From the NCBI RefSeq assembly GCF_018531195.1, contig NZ_JAHDYS010000004.1:1-64000 (forward strand): a stretch of 64,000 nucleotides of DNA. The letters are read 5' to 3'. This DNA is from Pelotalea chapellei (GTDB taxonomy: Bacteria; Desulfobacterota; Desulfuromonadia; Geobacterales; Pseudopelobacteraceae). Shown in pieces: positions 9,169 through 17,666 of this stretch (position 1 is its first letter; each line of letters begins with the position of its first letter). The notes under the pieces are model-generated. The model was not told where the DNA came from. It did no database searches and was given only the letters and a program-made list of their open reading frames with translations. A program made the translations under genes and the position numbers.

Positions 9169-9910
9169 ACATCATCTTTTCCATCTCCGCCGCTGATATG
9201 TCGAAGTTCGCATACACGTTCTGAACATCATCGTTATCTTCAAGTCTGTCCATCAACTTGAGCATGCTTTCCGCCTGTTTCCCCTCCAGCGCCACCAGTG
9301 TCTGGGGAATCATGGTAACCTCGGCGCTGGCAAATTTAAAACCTTTCGCCTCCAGCGCCTCACGCACCTCGATGAAGCTTGAGGGATCGGTTGTTACCTC
9401 AAACTGCTCATCTTCCTCGGTTACATCCTCGGCTCCCGCTTCGATGGCTGCTTCAAAAAGCTGCTCGAAATCGATACCTTTGTCCAGAACCAGCAGACCT
9501 TTTTTGCTGAACATCCAGGAAACACAGCCGGCCTCTCCCATGTTGCCATTGCACTTGGTGAAACTGCTGCGCACATCGGAGACGGTACGATTACGGTTAT
9601 CGGTCATGACTTCCACCAGCACAGCCGTGCCTCCCGGACCATAACCTTCATAGACGATCTCTTCGTATGTAACGCCTTCCAGACCACCGGCACCTTTCTT
9701 AATGGCACGCTCGATATTGTCCTTGGGCATGTTCTCGGCTTTAGCCTTATCGACAGCTGTCCTCAAGCGTGGATTGGCTGCGGGATCGCCCCCACCCAGC
9801 TTAGCTGCCACGGAAATTTCTTTAATTATTTTGGTAAAAATTTTGCCTCGTTTGGCGTCTGCTGCGCCCTTTTTATGCTTGATGGTACTCCATTTATTAT
9901 GACCTGACAT
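9167..9910 (-). CDS. yebC: YebC/PmpR family protein
   Basis: A 247-residue YebC/PmpR-type protein. It opens with the hallmark [20 protein letters not shown] and has [37 protein letters not shown] and the acidic third domain ([16 protein letters not shown]). The family has been described as a DNA-binding transcription regulator and, more recently, as a ribosome-associated factor that relieves stalling at proline stretches; the sequence alone does not decide. Full length. It is the upstream gene in the yebC-msrA-ruvC-ruvA minus-strand run, but a terminator directly after it makes it a separate transcript. Confidence 0.92.
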   Translation of the reverse strand: MSGHNKWSTIKHKKGAADAKRGKIFTKIIKEISVAAKLGGGDPAANPRLRTAVDKAKAENMPKDNIERAIKKGAGGLEGVTYEEIVYEGYGPGGTAVLVEVMTDNRNRTVSDVRSSFTKCNGNMGEAGCVSWMFSKKGLLVLDKGIDFEQLFEAAIEAGAEDVTEEDEQFEVTTDPSSFIEVREALEAKGFKFASAEVTMIPQTLVALEGKQAESMLKLMDRLEDNDDVQNVYANFDISAAEMEKMM

Positions 9911-10035
9911 CTTTCCCGCTCCCTTGAGATTAATGTGATACCGATGTATTTTAGTGTTGCCTTAAAAAGCGGCAAATATTAGCATGCAGGCTAACCACTG
10001 TCCAGAAGGAATTTACCACAAGCGGAGGCTAGCCC

Positions 10036-10401
10036 ATGCCCACTTCACGAAACATCATTATCGCTCTCTGCCTCCTGCTGGCAGTGATCTGCAGCGGCTG
10101 TTCGCTGTTGCCGACTCGTGCCGGCGGCAGCAATCTTCCACCAATTCTGGCACAGGACGAGCTGATTCGTCCCTATGTCCAACTTGGCAGAGTTCAGATC
10201 ACCAGAGAAGTCTACGGAATTATTGATCCGGAAATCAAGCCCGATCTCATCGAGTGGGGCCACTCCGGCATTCGGGCGGAGGCTGAAAAAATGGGAGCTG
10301 ATGCTGTCATTTTGCCCGAAGTATCAGGAACCACCACCAACTATCTGATCGTCCCCACTACCGAATATCGCGCCACCGGGATCGCCATTAAATTCAAATA
10401 G
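10036..10401 (+). CDS. Small lipoprotein, function unknown
   Basis: A 121-residue protein with a lipoprotein signal (MPTSRNIIIALCLLLAVICS followed by the lipidated Cys at about 22). The mature part has a strand-rich pattern, GRVQITREVYGIIDPEI, then a helix and EAEKMGADAVILPEV, and ends in ATGIAIKFK. The alternation of a strand, a helix and a further strand resembles YbjQ/YdgH-like small domains, but I do not recognise a named family. It is monocistronic; a consensus promoter for the tRNA starts three bases after its stop. Confidence 0.75.
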   Translation: MPTSRNIIIALCLLLAVICSGCSLLPTRAGGSNLPPILAQDELIRPYVQLGRVQITREVYGIIDPEIKPDLIEWGHSGIRAEAEKMGADAVILPEVSGTTTNYLIVPTTEYRATGIAIKFK

Positions 10402-10404
10402 GGA

Positions 10405-10433
10405 TTGACAGGGCGGAGATAAATTTATATAAA
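10405..10433 (+). promoter_or_regulatory. Promoter of tRNA-Cys
   Basis: TTGACA, 17 bases, TATAAA. A near-perfect sigma-70 promoter, with transcription expected to begin near 10440, about 13 bases before the tRNA. Confidence 0.8.
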
Positions 10434-10452
10434 CGTTATTCACATTACGAAT

Positions 10453-10527
<75 letters not shown>

Positions 10528-10534
10528 AAAATTC

Positions 10535-10564
10535 AGGCACTTAGAGAAATCTAAGTGCCTTTTT
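10535..10564 (+). terminator. Terminator of tRNA-Cys
   Basis: A perfect 11-bp stem (AGGCACTTAGA/TCTAAGTGCCT) with a GAAA tetraloop and a T-tract follows the tRNA by eight bases. Confidence 0.9.
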
Positions 10565-10602
10565 CATTATCTGCTGACGCAGAGACCATCGCCTGTTTCG
10601 GC

Positions 10603-11535
10603 TCACCTAACCTTGATCACGATCTTTCCCCGTGCATGACCGGATTCACTCAGCTCGTGAGCTTTGCGCGCCTCAGCAAGCGGGAAAACATTCTCTACGG
10701 TTGGTTTTATCAAGCCTCTTTCGATGAGTTCCCCAATGTTTGCCAGCTCCATTCCATCCGGATGCATGAAGAGATAGCCCGCCCTCACACGTGCCCGATC
10801 AGCCAGATCGTGATCAGGTTGTTCAAGTATTGAAACGATCACACCCTGTTGCCGCTTCAAAACCTTGAAGCTTTTTTTATAAATCTCGCCGCCTTCGGTA
10901 TCAAAGACCACATCAAAGTCCTGCAGCTCCGTTGAAAAATCGCTTTTGGTATAATCAATGACATGGTCGGCCCCCAGAGATCTGACAAATTCCACATTGG
11001 GGGTGCTGCAGGTTGTCGTCACATAGCAGCAGAAATCCTTTGCCAGCTGGATGCCGAAAGCACCCACCCCTCCGGCCCCTGCATGGATCAGCACCCTGTC
11101 CCCTTTCTTGATGCCGGCGTAGTCTACAAGCGCCTGCCATGCAGTAAGCCCGACCAGGGGAATGGAAGCGGCTTCTTCATAGGAAAGGACCGACGGCTTC
11201 AGAGCTACATACTTCTCGTCCACCGCTACATACTCTGCGTATGTTCCGTTTCTGGCAATGTCCGTTCTGCTGAAAACAGCATCCCCTTTTTTAAAGCGCT
11301 CCACCTCCGGCCCGGCATCCACCACGACTCCAGCCGCATCCCACCCCGGAATCACGGGAAGGTCGTAATGGATCATTTCCCTCAAGTGCCCTGCCCTTAT
11401 CTTCCAGTCCACCGGATTTACCGACGCGGCATGCACCTCGATCAACACATCATTCGCCCGCAAAAACGGCCGGGGCACCTCGCGCAACTCGAGAACATCA
11501 GGTCCCCCATACTGTTCAAAGACGATCGCTTTCAT
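10603..11535 (-). CDS. Zinc-independent MDR-type oxidoreductase (quinone oxidoreductase-like)
   Basis: A 310-residue medium-chain dehydrogenase/reductase. The N-terminal GroES-like domain reads MKAIVFEQYGGPDVLELREV and ASVNPVDWKIRAGHL. The Rossmann nucleotide site is HAGAGGVGAFGIQLAK (about 148). The structural and catalytic zinc ligands of alcohol dehydrogenases are missing, which fits the NADPH:quinone reductase/enoyl reductase branch. The physiological substrate is unknown. The ATG at 11535 follows an AAGGAGAAA site. It converges on the tRNA-Cys unit. The 221 bases from 11536 to 11756 contain no gene or clear signal. Confidence 0.88.
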   Translation of the reverse strand: MKAIVFEQYGGPDVLELREVPRPFLRANDVLIEVHAASVNPVDWKIRAGHLREMIHYDLPVIPGWDAAGVVVDAGPEVERFKKGDAVFSRTDIARNGTYAEYVAVDEKYVALKPSVLSYEEAASIPLVGLTAWQALVDYAGIKKGDRVLIHAGAGGVGAFGIQLAKDFCCYVTTTCSTPNVEFVRSLGADHVIDYTKSDFSTELQDFDVVFDTEGGEIYKKSFKVLKRQQGVIVSILEQPDHDLADRARVRAGYLFMHPDGMELANIGELIERGLIKPTVENVFPLAEARKAHELSESGHARGKIVIKVR

Positions 11536-11756
11536 GGTTTTCTCCTTATCCGCCTAACTTTGGCCCAGCACTGACTCAAAAGCAGAATTGAGCATATCAT
11601 CCTTCTATTGTATCAGAGGAGAGGCGCAGGAGAATGCCGGCACATCCGAATATTGATCTGACATCCGGGCACCTGCTGCGGGAGAAGCAGAATCAGAAGA
11701 GGCAACGGAGGGTATAGAGGGGGACTGATGTTTGTAAGGAAATGATTGAGAAGCTG

Positions 11757-12559
11757 TCAATGCGCCGGCCTGGTACGCATCCGCGCTAATTCCTGATACA
11801 CATTCAGCGGCAAAGGCCTGCCATCCTTCACCTTCAGGACAGTCAAGTGAAGATGCGTCGGAGATCGCCGTTTTGCGGCATTGTACCCGCTGCGTCCAAC
11901 CTCGGCGATCACATCACCAGGCTGGACAATATCACCCAGCGCAACATGCAGCGTGTTGTTGTGAGCGTAATAGACCAGCAGCTCGTTGACCGGGTCGTAC
12001 ACCCACAGGTATTTCCCGCCACGCAGGGAGCTCCCCTGTTCCCATTCCTGCTCCAATGCCACAACGATACCAGCGGTCAGAGAAAGCACCTGCACCGGCT
12101 GTCCGGTACGATCGTCCAGACTGTCCTGATCGCGGTCATGGATGAAGATGTCAAAGGAAGGATGACCACCGTGGCGATTGCCGCTGAAAAAATCATAGCC
12201 TCCAGCAATATAGCCTTTGTTTGCCCCCCTGTAATGGCCCGACTGGTATAGCCGGCCAGAGGAAAAACCCATGAACCTGCAGAAACTCCCTTTCCACCTT
12301 TTCGAAAATATTCTTCCCGTATCTCGGCCAGAAGCGCCTTCAGCTCAGCCTGAGCAGTTGCTCTGCCGATCTTTCCATCCCGAATACTGGTATTAAGGTT
12401 GTTGAAGGGAACACAAGCTGAAGTCTGGGGAGTGGTTGCCGTGGATTGACTGGCACCGGTCAGCTCCTCCAGATCAGGGCTGCTGGCCAGAGAAGGATAT
12501 ACACTGATCAGAGAGAGTGTCAGTACCGCGGAGACAAGGGTAACGATAAAAGGGTTCAC
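11757..12559 (-). pseudogene. M23 metallopeptidase with a frameshift at a homopolymer
   Basis: Two overlapping reading frames together make one M23 (LytM-type) cell-wall endopeptidase of about 267 residues. The first (from ATG 12559) gives a signal peptide, a helical region and SWVFPLAGYTSRAITGG. The second continues with ANKGYIAGGYDFFSGNRHGG, then HPSFDIFI and THLHLTVLKV; the zinc-binding HxxxD and HxH motifs are both in this second part. The frames meet exactly at a run of six G (plus-strand C at 12224-12229). One extra G restores a continuous protein. It may be a real mutation, a phase-variable tract or a sequencing error. If translation stops as written, the exported product lacks the catalytic domain. 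Confidence 0.75.
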
Positions 12560-12653
12560 GGGAGCATCCAGAAAAACAAAAATGGTCGCATCTTTAGGAT
12601 GAAAAGCATATCATTCGGCAACTGCCGGAAACAATACAAATGAAGGATCTGCC

Positions 12654-14987
12654 ATGAAGCCTTTATCCAAAAAACATATCCTCGCACTGCTCAAAGCCCA
12701 GGAGGGGCCACTGCACTTCGCCGGGCTGTTGCGCGAATTCGGTGGCCGACATGTGAAACACGAGCTGAAACGCACCCTAGATGACATGGCCGGAGATGGA
12801 GAGATAGTCCGGCTGCGCGGAAACAGTTATGCTCTGGCAACAGCTGCGGTCAGCGTTCGCGGCAAACTCTCCGCCCATCGCGACGGCTACGGCTTTGTTA
12901 CTCCCGAGGGTGGCGGAGAAGATATCTTCATCCCCCAGCGCCAGATGAAGAGCGCCATGCATGGGGACACGGTCGAAGTGCGTGCCGAACGCAGCCGGAT
13001 GGGGGGCGGAAAACAGGAAGGGCGCATCCTATCCGTTGCAGAACGTGCCACCACCCGCATAGTTGGGCGCTATGAAGAAACGCGCCGTGGAGCGATCGTC
13101 ATACCCGAAGAACAGCGCCTCAACATGGTGATCTCCATTCCCCCCAAAGGGCGCGGACTGGCTGAAGACGGGCACCAGGTCGTAGCTGAGATAACGTCCT
13201 ACCCCATCGGCGGCAGACCGACAGAGGGACGCATCGTGGAAGTCCTGGGCTGGCCCGATGATCCGGAAGTGGAAGTGCAATCGGCAATCAGACGCTTTGA
13301 CCTGCCCCACGTCTTTGGCAAGGATACTCTTGCTGAAGCCGAATCCATTGCCGAAACCGTCGCCGAGACCGAACTGAAAGATCGCGTCGACCTGCGCAAA
13401 ATGCAGACCGTTACTATCGACGGTGAGACGGCCCGGGACTTCGATGACGCAGTCTCCCTGCGCCGGGAAGGGAACAACTTCCGCCTGTGGGTTTCCATCG
13501 CCGATGTGTCCCATTATGTCAAGCCGGGAAGCCCCCTGGACCGGGACGCCTATCTGCGCGGCACCTCGGTCTACTTCCCCGACCGTTGTATTCCCATGCT
13601 GCCGGAACGCCTCTCCAATGGCATCTGCTCCCTCAATCCCCAGGTGGATCGCCTGACCATGACGGCTGAAATGCTTTTTGACCGAAGCGGAGCCGTGCTG
13701 GAATCCAGCTTCTATCCTAGCATCATCAAAAGCACCGCCCGCCTGACCTACACTCTGGTCAAACAGATCATAGTGGATGACAACCGGGAGGTGGCGAACA
13801 AACACCGCCCGCTGGTGCCGATGCTGCTGGAGATGAAAGAACTTGCACTCATCCTGCAGGCCATGCGCAAAAAACGGGGAAGCATCGATTTTGACCTGCC
13901 CGAACCGGAGATCATCATCGGGTTGACAGGACAGACCGAAAACATCATCCGCGCCGAGCGCAACCTGGCCCACCAGCTGATCGAAGAGTTCATGCTGGCG
14001 GCCAACGAAGCAGTGGCGACCTTCGTTACCGGTAAGAACATCCCCTTCCTGTACCGTATCCACGAAAATCCGGACCCGGCCAAACTGGTCAACTTCCAGG
14101 AGTTTGTCTACGGCTTTGGGTACGAGTTTCCGCTGGTCGATGAACGAGTCAACCCGGCCGACCTGCAGCGCCTGCTGGTCCAGGCAGAAGGACGACCCGA
14201 AGAGCGCATGATTAACTACGCCCTGCTGCGCTGCATGAAACAGGCGCGTTACGCGGCCGAGAACCTGCACCACTTCGGCCTGGCATCAGACTGCTACTGT
14301 CACTTCACCTCTCCGATCCGCCGCTACCCCGACTTGGTGGTGCACCGCATCCTGCGCGCCACCCTGGCACTGGACGCACAGAAAGAGAGCAAAGCGGCAG
14401 AGCGTGAACTGGCCCGCGCCACCGAAAACCTGGGAGTTATCGGCGAACACACCAGCAAGCGTGAACGAACCGCCATGGAAGCAGAGCGGGACATTGTGGA
14501 GCTGAAGAAGATCCAGTTCATGCAGCAGCACCTGGGAGAGGAATTTGACGGTTTCATTACCGGCGTGACTGCCTTCGGATTTTTCACGGAGCTGGAAGAA
14601 CTGTTCGTTGAAGGATTGGTGCATGTTTCCATGCTGGAGGACGATGTCTACACCTACATGGAGAAGCAGCACTCCCTGGTGGGGCGTACACGACGCCAGG
14701 TGTATCGCATCGGTGATGCGGTGCGGGTCAAAGTTGCCGCGGTTGTTCCGGCCACCCGCAGGATCGAGTTCGCCCTGGTCGGCCACACCGCTTCAGTTAC
14801 GCCGACCAGACCGGCAGGGGACAATGGCATGCCCGATGAGTATCCGCGCATACCGATACGGGGCAAACGCCTTGCGGGTGTGCAGCGAAAACAGACGGCT
14901 CCTTCCACCACGGGAAAACCGAAACGAACCGGCTCAGGAAAGGGCGGATCCGGCACACCAAAGAGCGGCGGTAGACGGCGACGTTGA
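12654..14987 (+). CDS. rnr: Ribonuclease R
   Basis: A 777-residue RNase R, a 3'-to-5' exoribonuclease that degrades structured RNA. The order is an N-terminal winged-helix (about 1-65), cold-shock domains (VRGKLSAHRDGYGFVTPEGG), the RNB catalytic core with ETARDFDDAVSLRR and SIADVSHYVKPGSPLDRDA, then an S1 domain (GEEFDGFITGVTAFGFF). The tail is basic and rich in G, K and R, as usual. The ATG follows GAAGGAT. The gene stands alone, with a terminator 26 bases after the stop. A 414-codon open frame on the opposite strand is only a codon-bias shadow. Confidence 0.95.
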   Translation: MKPLSKKHILALLKAQEGPLHFAGLLREFGGRHVKHELKRTLDDMAGDGEIVRLRGNSYALATAAVSVRGKLSAHRDGYGFVTPEGGGEDIFIPQRQMKSAMHGDTVEVRAERSRMGGGKQEGRILSVAERATTRIVGRYEETRRGAIVIPEEQRLNMVISIPPKGRGLAEDGHQVVAEITSYPIGGRPTEGRIVEVLGWPDDPEVEVQSAIRRFDLPHVFGKDTLAEAESIAETVAETELKDRVDLRKMQTVTIDGETARDFDDAVSLRREGNNFRLWVSIADVSHYVKPGSPLDRDAYLRGTSVYFPDRCIPMLPERLSNGICSLNPQVDRLTMTAEMLFDRSGAVLESSFYPSIIKSTARLTYTLVKQIIVDDNREVANKHRPLVPMLLEMKELALILQAMRKKRGSIDFDLPEPEIIIGLTGQTENIIRAERNLAHQLIEEFMLAANEAVATFVTGKNIPFLYRIHENPDPAKLVNFQEFVYGFGYEFPLVDERVNPADLQRLLVQAEGRPEERMINYALLRCMKQARYAAENLHHFGLASDCYCHFTSPIRRYPDLVVHRILRATLALDAQKESKAAERELARATENLGVIGEHTSKRERTAMEAERDIVELKKIQFMQQHLGEEFDGFITGVTAFGFFTELEELFVEGLVHVSMLEDDVYTYMEKQHSLVGRTRRQVYRIGDAVRVKVAAVVPATRRIEFALVGHTASVTPTRPAGDNGMPDEYPRIPIRGKRLAGVQRKQTAPSTTGKPKRTGSGKGGSGTPKSGGRRRR

Positions 14988-15012
14988 GGTTTCGAAAATT
15001 TGATGAAAAACA

Positions 15013-15043
15013 TAGGGCAGCTTCTTCGGAGGCCGCCCTTTTT
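15013..15043 (+). terminator. Terminator of rnr
   Basis: AGGGC-AGC and GGC-GCCCT form an imperfect stem around TTCTTCGGA, followed by TTTTTA. Confidence 0.6.
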
Positions 15044-15158
15044 ATTGTAAGGGCCAGTCAAAACAGCAGGGGCAAAGTGATTAAATAATTTACCTGTAGA
15101 AAATTATATATGATATTATTTCCACAGAAAGCGACAATCAAAAAAAGGAGATGTTTGA

Positions 15159-15542
15159 ATGCCACGCACAGCATCAGCACAACAGGCACAGCACAAACAG
15201 CTGGTACTAACCAGGGCGGTTGTTAATACTGCGAATTATCTCGATTTACCAAAGAATAAACTTGCTCGTGTTCTTGGAGTCAGCTCAGCCACGGTTACAC
15301 GCCTCTATGTCAACTCATACCAGCTTTCACCCGACAAAAAGGAATGGGACTTTGCCGTTCTTCTGATCAGATTATTCCGTTCCCTGGATTCCATAGTTGG
15401 AGGGGCTGGCGACGATGCAAAAAAATGGCTTAACAGTGAAAACAAGGCGTTATCAGGCAAGAAACCGGCCGAATTAATTGAATCAACGGAGGGGCTTGTA
15501 CGTGTCGTTAACTACCTTGACGCCTGCCGAGCTGTCATTTAA
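15159..15542 (+). CDS. Xre/MbcA/ParS-type antitoxin of a RES toxin pair
   Basis: A 127-residue antitoxin. The N-terminal part holds a helix-turn-helix (LPKNKLARVLGVSSATVTRL, about 39-58). The C-terminal part is the MbcA/ParS/Xre toxin-binding domain, with the conserved AKKWLNSENKALSGKKPAEL and the final VVNYLDACR. In known pairs this protein blocks the NAD-degrading RES toxin and represses its own promoter. It starts at ATG 15159 after AAAGGAGAT. Its 3' end overlaps the toxin gene by 41 bases. The upstream 115 bases are AT-rich and would hold the promoter and operator. Confidence 0.9.
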   Translation: MPRTASAQQAQHKQLVLTRAVVNTANYLDLPKNKLARVLGVSSATVTRLYVNSYQLSPDKKEWDFAVLLIRLFRSLDSIVGGAGDDAKKWLNSENKALSGKKPAELIESTEGLVRVVNYLDACRAVI

Positions 15543-16230
15543 AGCTCGAGACATCTCATGTAAAGTCTGGCGTATGGTTGAGGCTCAACACATGGTTTCA
15601 ACATCCAAGATCGTAGATACCATGGCAGAACAGGCCCTGCTGGAGGATATTCTTGAGGAGAGCAAACCACCAATCCCCAAAGAGGCTACCAACCTTCACT
15701 TTCTGCTTTTCAGTCCCTTTCGTTATGAACCCCGTCAACCAAACGGCTCACGTTTTCGTGCCGTCCATGAGCCAGGAGTGTTCTACGCTGCTGAGACAGT
15801 ACGGACAGCAGCTGCCGAAGTCAGTTATTGGAGATGGCGCTTCCTTCATGACACTGCCGGGCTGGAACGTCTTCAGCCATGCTCATTCACTGCGTTCAAA
15901 GTGCCAATCAAAACAAGCTGCATAGATCTGCGTGAACAGCCCTTTGCCGGTGAATCTTCTAAATGGCTACATCCAACTGATTATTCAGCTACTCAGGCAT
16001 TAGCGCGAATTGCACGGCAAGCGGACATCGGTGCCATTCAGTATCAATCCGTGCGCGACCCGGAAAAACATTATTGCGTTGCAGTATTAACCCCGCTGGC
16101 GTTTGCAGCAAAAAAACCTGATGCTGCAACCCGGACCTGGATGCTTGCCATATCAACAGAAGAAGCGATATGGATGCGCCAGGATGGTGAATCATTCTCA
16201 TTCAGAACCGACCGCTGGGAGATTACATGA
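15502..16230 (+). CDS. RES-domain toxin
   Basis: A 242-residue RES-family protein. The three letters the family is named for are visible as the R of GSRFRAVHEPGVFYAAE, the E in AAAEVSYWRWRF and the S near YSATQALARIARQ. Studied RES toxins degrade NAD+ and arrest growth. This one is on the long side, with an extra 60-residue N-terminus (SFKARDISCKVWRMVEAQHM). I start it at GTG 15502, which has GGAGGGG eight bases upstream; a TTG start at 15478 is possible. It overlaps the antitoxin gene, which couples translation. Next to it is a REP-like palindrome and a transposase, so the pair may have moved in. Confidence 0.88.
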   Translation: MSLTTLTPAELSFKARDISCKVWRMVEAQHMVSTSKIVDTMAEQALLEDILEESKPPIPKEATNLHFLLFSPFRYEPRQPNGSRFRAVHEPGVFYAAETVRTAAAEVSYWRWRFLHDTAGLERLQPCSFTAFKVPIKTSCIDLREQPFAGESSKWLHPTDYSATQALARIARQADIGAIQYQSVRDPEKHYCVAVLTPLAFAAKKPDAATRTWMLAISTEEAIWMRQDGESFSFRTDRWEIT

Positions 16231-16256
16231 ACAGGGGCATCACCGGGGCGGGGGGC

Positions 16257-16317
16257 AATAAGGGGACAGGCTGTTTATTGCCAAGTTTCCTTTGCATATT
16301 CAGCCTGTCCCCTTATT
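16257..16317. repeat. REP-like inverted repeat
   Basis: AATAAGGGGACAGGCT (16257-16272) is repeated in perfect inverted form at 16302-16317, with 29 bases between. Sequences of this shape accompany RAYT-type transposases, and one lies 116 bases away. It would fold into a strong hairpin in RNA or a cruciform in DNA. Confidence 0.75.
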
Positions 16318-16396
16318 ACTGTGTTTTTTTAGTGCCACCAGATTGAACTTCTTTACTAAACATTCCGAATTTGTTTTTACAGTACGGACATTTCAT
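16316..16396 (-). CDS. Candidate 26-residue CPYC mini-protein or gene remnant
   Basis: An ATG at 16396 with an AAAGGAG site eight bases upstream opens a 26-codon frame beginning MKCPYCKNKFGMFSKEVQS. CPYC is half of a zinc ribbon. The frame ends in TAATAA, and those stops are the outer bases of the REP-like palindrome. The good ribosome-binding site argues for a real start; the lack of a second CxxC pair argues that it is the 5' end of a gene truncated by the palindrome. I cannot tell which. Function unknown. Confidence 0.35.
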   Translation of the reverse strand: MKCPYCKNKFGMFSKEVQSGGTKKTQ

Positions 16397-16422
16397 AGGC
16401 CAAGCTCCTTTGGACTTCTCCA

Positions 16423-17459
16423 GGGACGTTGTTTATTTGTCAATTAACGCAAGCAACGCCTTGTCGTTTTTTACCATGTGTTCCCCTCTGCCGGCAGCAA
16501 CACTGACTCCCGCACGACTGAGAGTCACCTGTCGTCCAACCTCGACGCCGCTGTGCCCCGTCTGCCGCACAGCAAGATAGCAGATAATGCTTCGGGCATC
16601 CGCTATCCTGCGCGCCCGGCTTTTGAGCCTCAGTTCTTCGGGATTAATCTCGTAGTAGCGGCATACTCTTGTAATAATATCTTCTATTTCCATAGCGCAC
16701 GGGAACTTCGATTCAAGCTCCCGACGCATCCGAAGATCCTCGACGAATTGTCCGCTTCCGAGAACCCTTTCGTCGTACTGCTCTTCACCCAGATCCTCAA
16801 GGAGCGCTCTTGACAGTCTCCGCCCGCCGCCCAACTCTTGACGCTTGCCCAATACGACACCATCAGCAACAAAAAGCTGATACCGTTTCCTTGCTTCGCG
16901 TTTTTTCTGGGAGAAGAGCAAAAGTACCTCATCCGTGACCTGTCCATCCAATGCGGCTTTTCCTAATACTACTGAGTGATCGGACCAGGCATAGCGCTCA
17001 AGCTCCTCGAGATTTTTCACCAATCCTGCGCGCAAAGGATTCAGATGGATGTAACGGACCAGTTCCAGCAAGTATTCGTTCTCTTCACACACGATGGACT
17101 TGTATCGGTTCTGAAATAAATGACCGGAGCGATTGTGTTTGAGGTTGAAGTAGATGGCATAGCCAGTGAGAAGCCGGCGCATGAGAGGCGCAAGAAGTGT
17201 TTTGCGCGGCCGGAGAAGGAGATGGCAGTGGTTGGTCAACAATGACCATGCAAGACATTCGGTGCCGGTCTGGACAAGGAGCTTACTGAGGTTGAGGAGA
17301 AATCTCCTGCGGTCATCATCATCTCGGAAGATGTCACAGCGATCTACACCACGAACGATGACGTGCTGTAAAAGATCGGGCATATCTAGGCGAGCAGTTC
17401 TTGGCATGGCAGAAAGTAACAGCGGCAGCGCAGTTTAGTCAACAAATAAACAACGTCCC
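16423..17459. mobile_element. RAYT-type (REP-associated Y1 transposase) element with 18-bp inverted ends
   Basis: GGGACGTTGTTTATTTGT at 16423-16440 is repeated in inverted form at 17442-17459. The ends enclose a single transposase gene; the left repeat contains its stop codon. Typical IS elements of the Y1 family lack inverted ends, so these may be REP/iREP sequences recognised by the enzyme. No target-site duplication is obvious. Confidence 0.75.
16433..17407 (-). CDS. REP-associated tyrosine transposase (Y1/HUH) with DnaA-like C-terminus
   Basis: A 324-residue protein. The N-terminal HUH nuclease domain has the metal-binding NHCHLLLRP (about 60) and the downstream region YLLELVRYIHLNPLRAGLV, where the catalytic tyrosine is expected. 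The C-terminal third (CRYYEINPEELRLKSRARR, then ADARSIICYLAVRQTGHSG) resembles the DNA-binding domain IV of DnaA, a combination found in the RAYT group. RAYTs process short palindromic REP DNA; most are single-copy and domesticated rather than freely moving. It starts at ATG 17407 inside the inverted ends. No ribosome-binding site is strong. Confidence 0.85.
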   Translation of the reverse strand: MPRTARLDMPDLLQHVIVRGVDRCDIFRDDDDRRRFLLNLSKLLVQTGTECLAWSLLTNHCHLLLRPRKTLLAPLMRRLLTGYAIYFNLKHNRSGHLFQNRYKSIVCEENEYLLELVRYIHLNPLRAGLVKNLEELERYAWSDHSVVLGKAALDGQVTDEVLLLFSQKKREARKRYQLFVADGVVLGKRQELGGGRRLSRALLEDLGEEQYDERVLGSGQFVEDLRMRRELESKFPCAMEIEDIITRVCRYYEINPEELRLKSRARRIADARSIICYLAVRQTGHSGVEVGRQVTLSRAGVSVAAGRGEHMVKNDKALLALIDK

Positions 17460-17565
17460 CGAGGCCTCTCCTGGTGCAGTCCCATAGACTTATGTAAACT
17501 GGAAACTATGTAAAAAAGGCCGTCTGTCGGAATAAATTTTTTACAGTTCTTTTAGATAGTTCTGG

Positions 17566-17590
17566 TAGCGATCGGACGCAATGATCGCTA
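17566..17590. promoter_or_regulatory. 8-bp dyad upstream of the sigma-54 promoter
   Basis: TAGCGATC, nine bases, GATCGCTA. A perfect dyad 18 bases upstream of the -24 box. It could be the site of an enhancer-binding protein; that is inference. A second, A/T-rich inverted repeat (GTAAAAAA/TTTTTTAC) lies just upstream, near 17513-17544. Confidence 0.4.
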
Positions 17591-17608
17591 AATCGAGGTA
17601 TTACGAAC

Positions 17609-17623
17609 TGGAATGTCTTTTGC
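17609..17623 (+). promoter_or_regulatory. Sigma-54 (-24/-12) promoter candidate
   Basis: TGGAATGTCTTTTGC has GG and GC exactly ten bases apart, as sigma-54 requires. It lies 43 bases before the PEP-CTERM start codon. PEP-CTERM genes in other bacteria are often under sigma-54 with the PrsK/PrsR (EpsR-like) pair. Confidence 0.55.
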
Positions 17624-17666
17624 TATATCAAGGAATGGAAGGAATAGTCTTCGAGGAGGTACGGCC

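Noticed and set aside
13029-14273. Long minus-strand open frame inside rnr
   Set aside because: It is the antisense of a strongly conserved RNase R; its sequence has no family signature and arises from codon bias.
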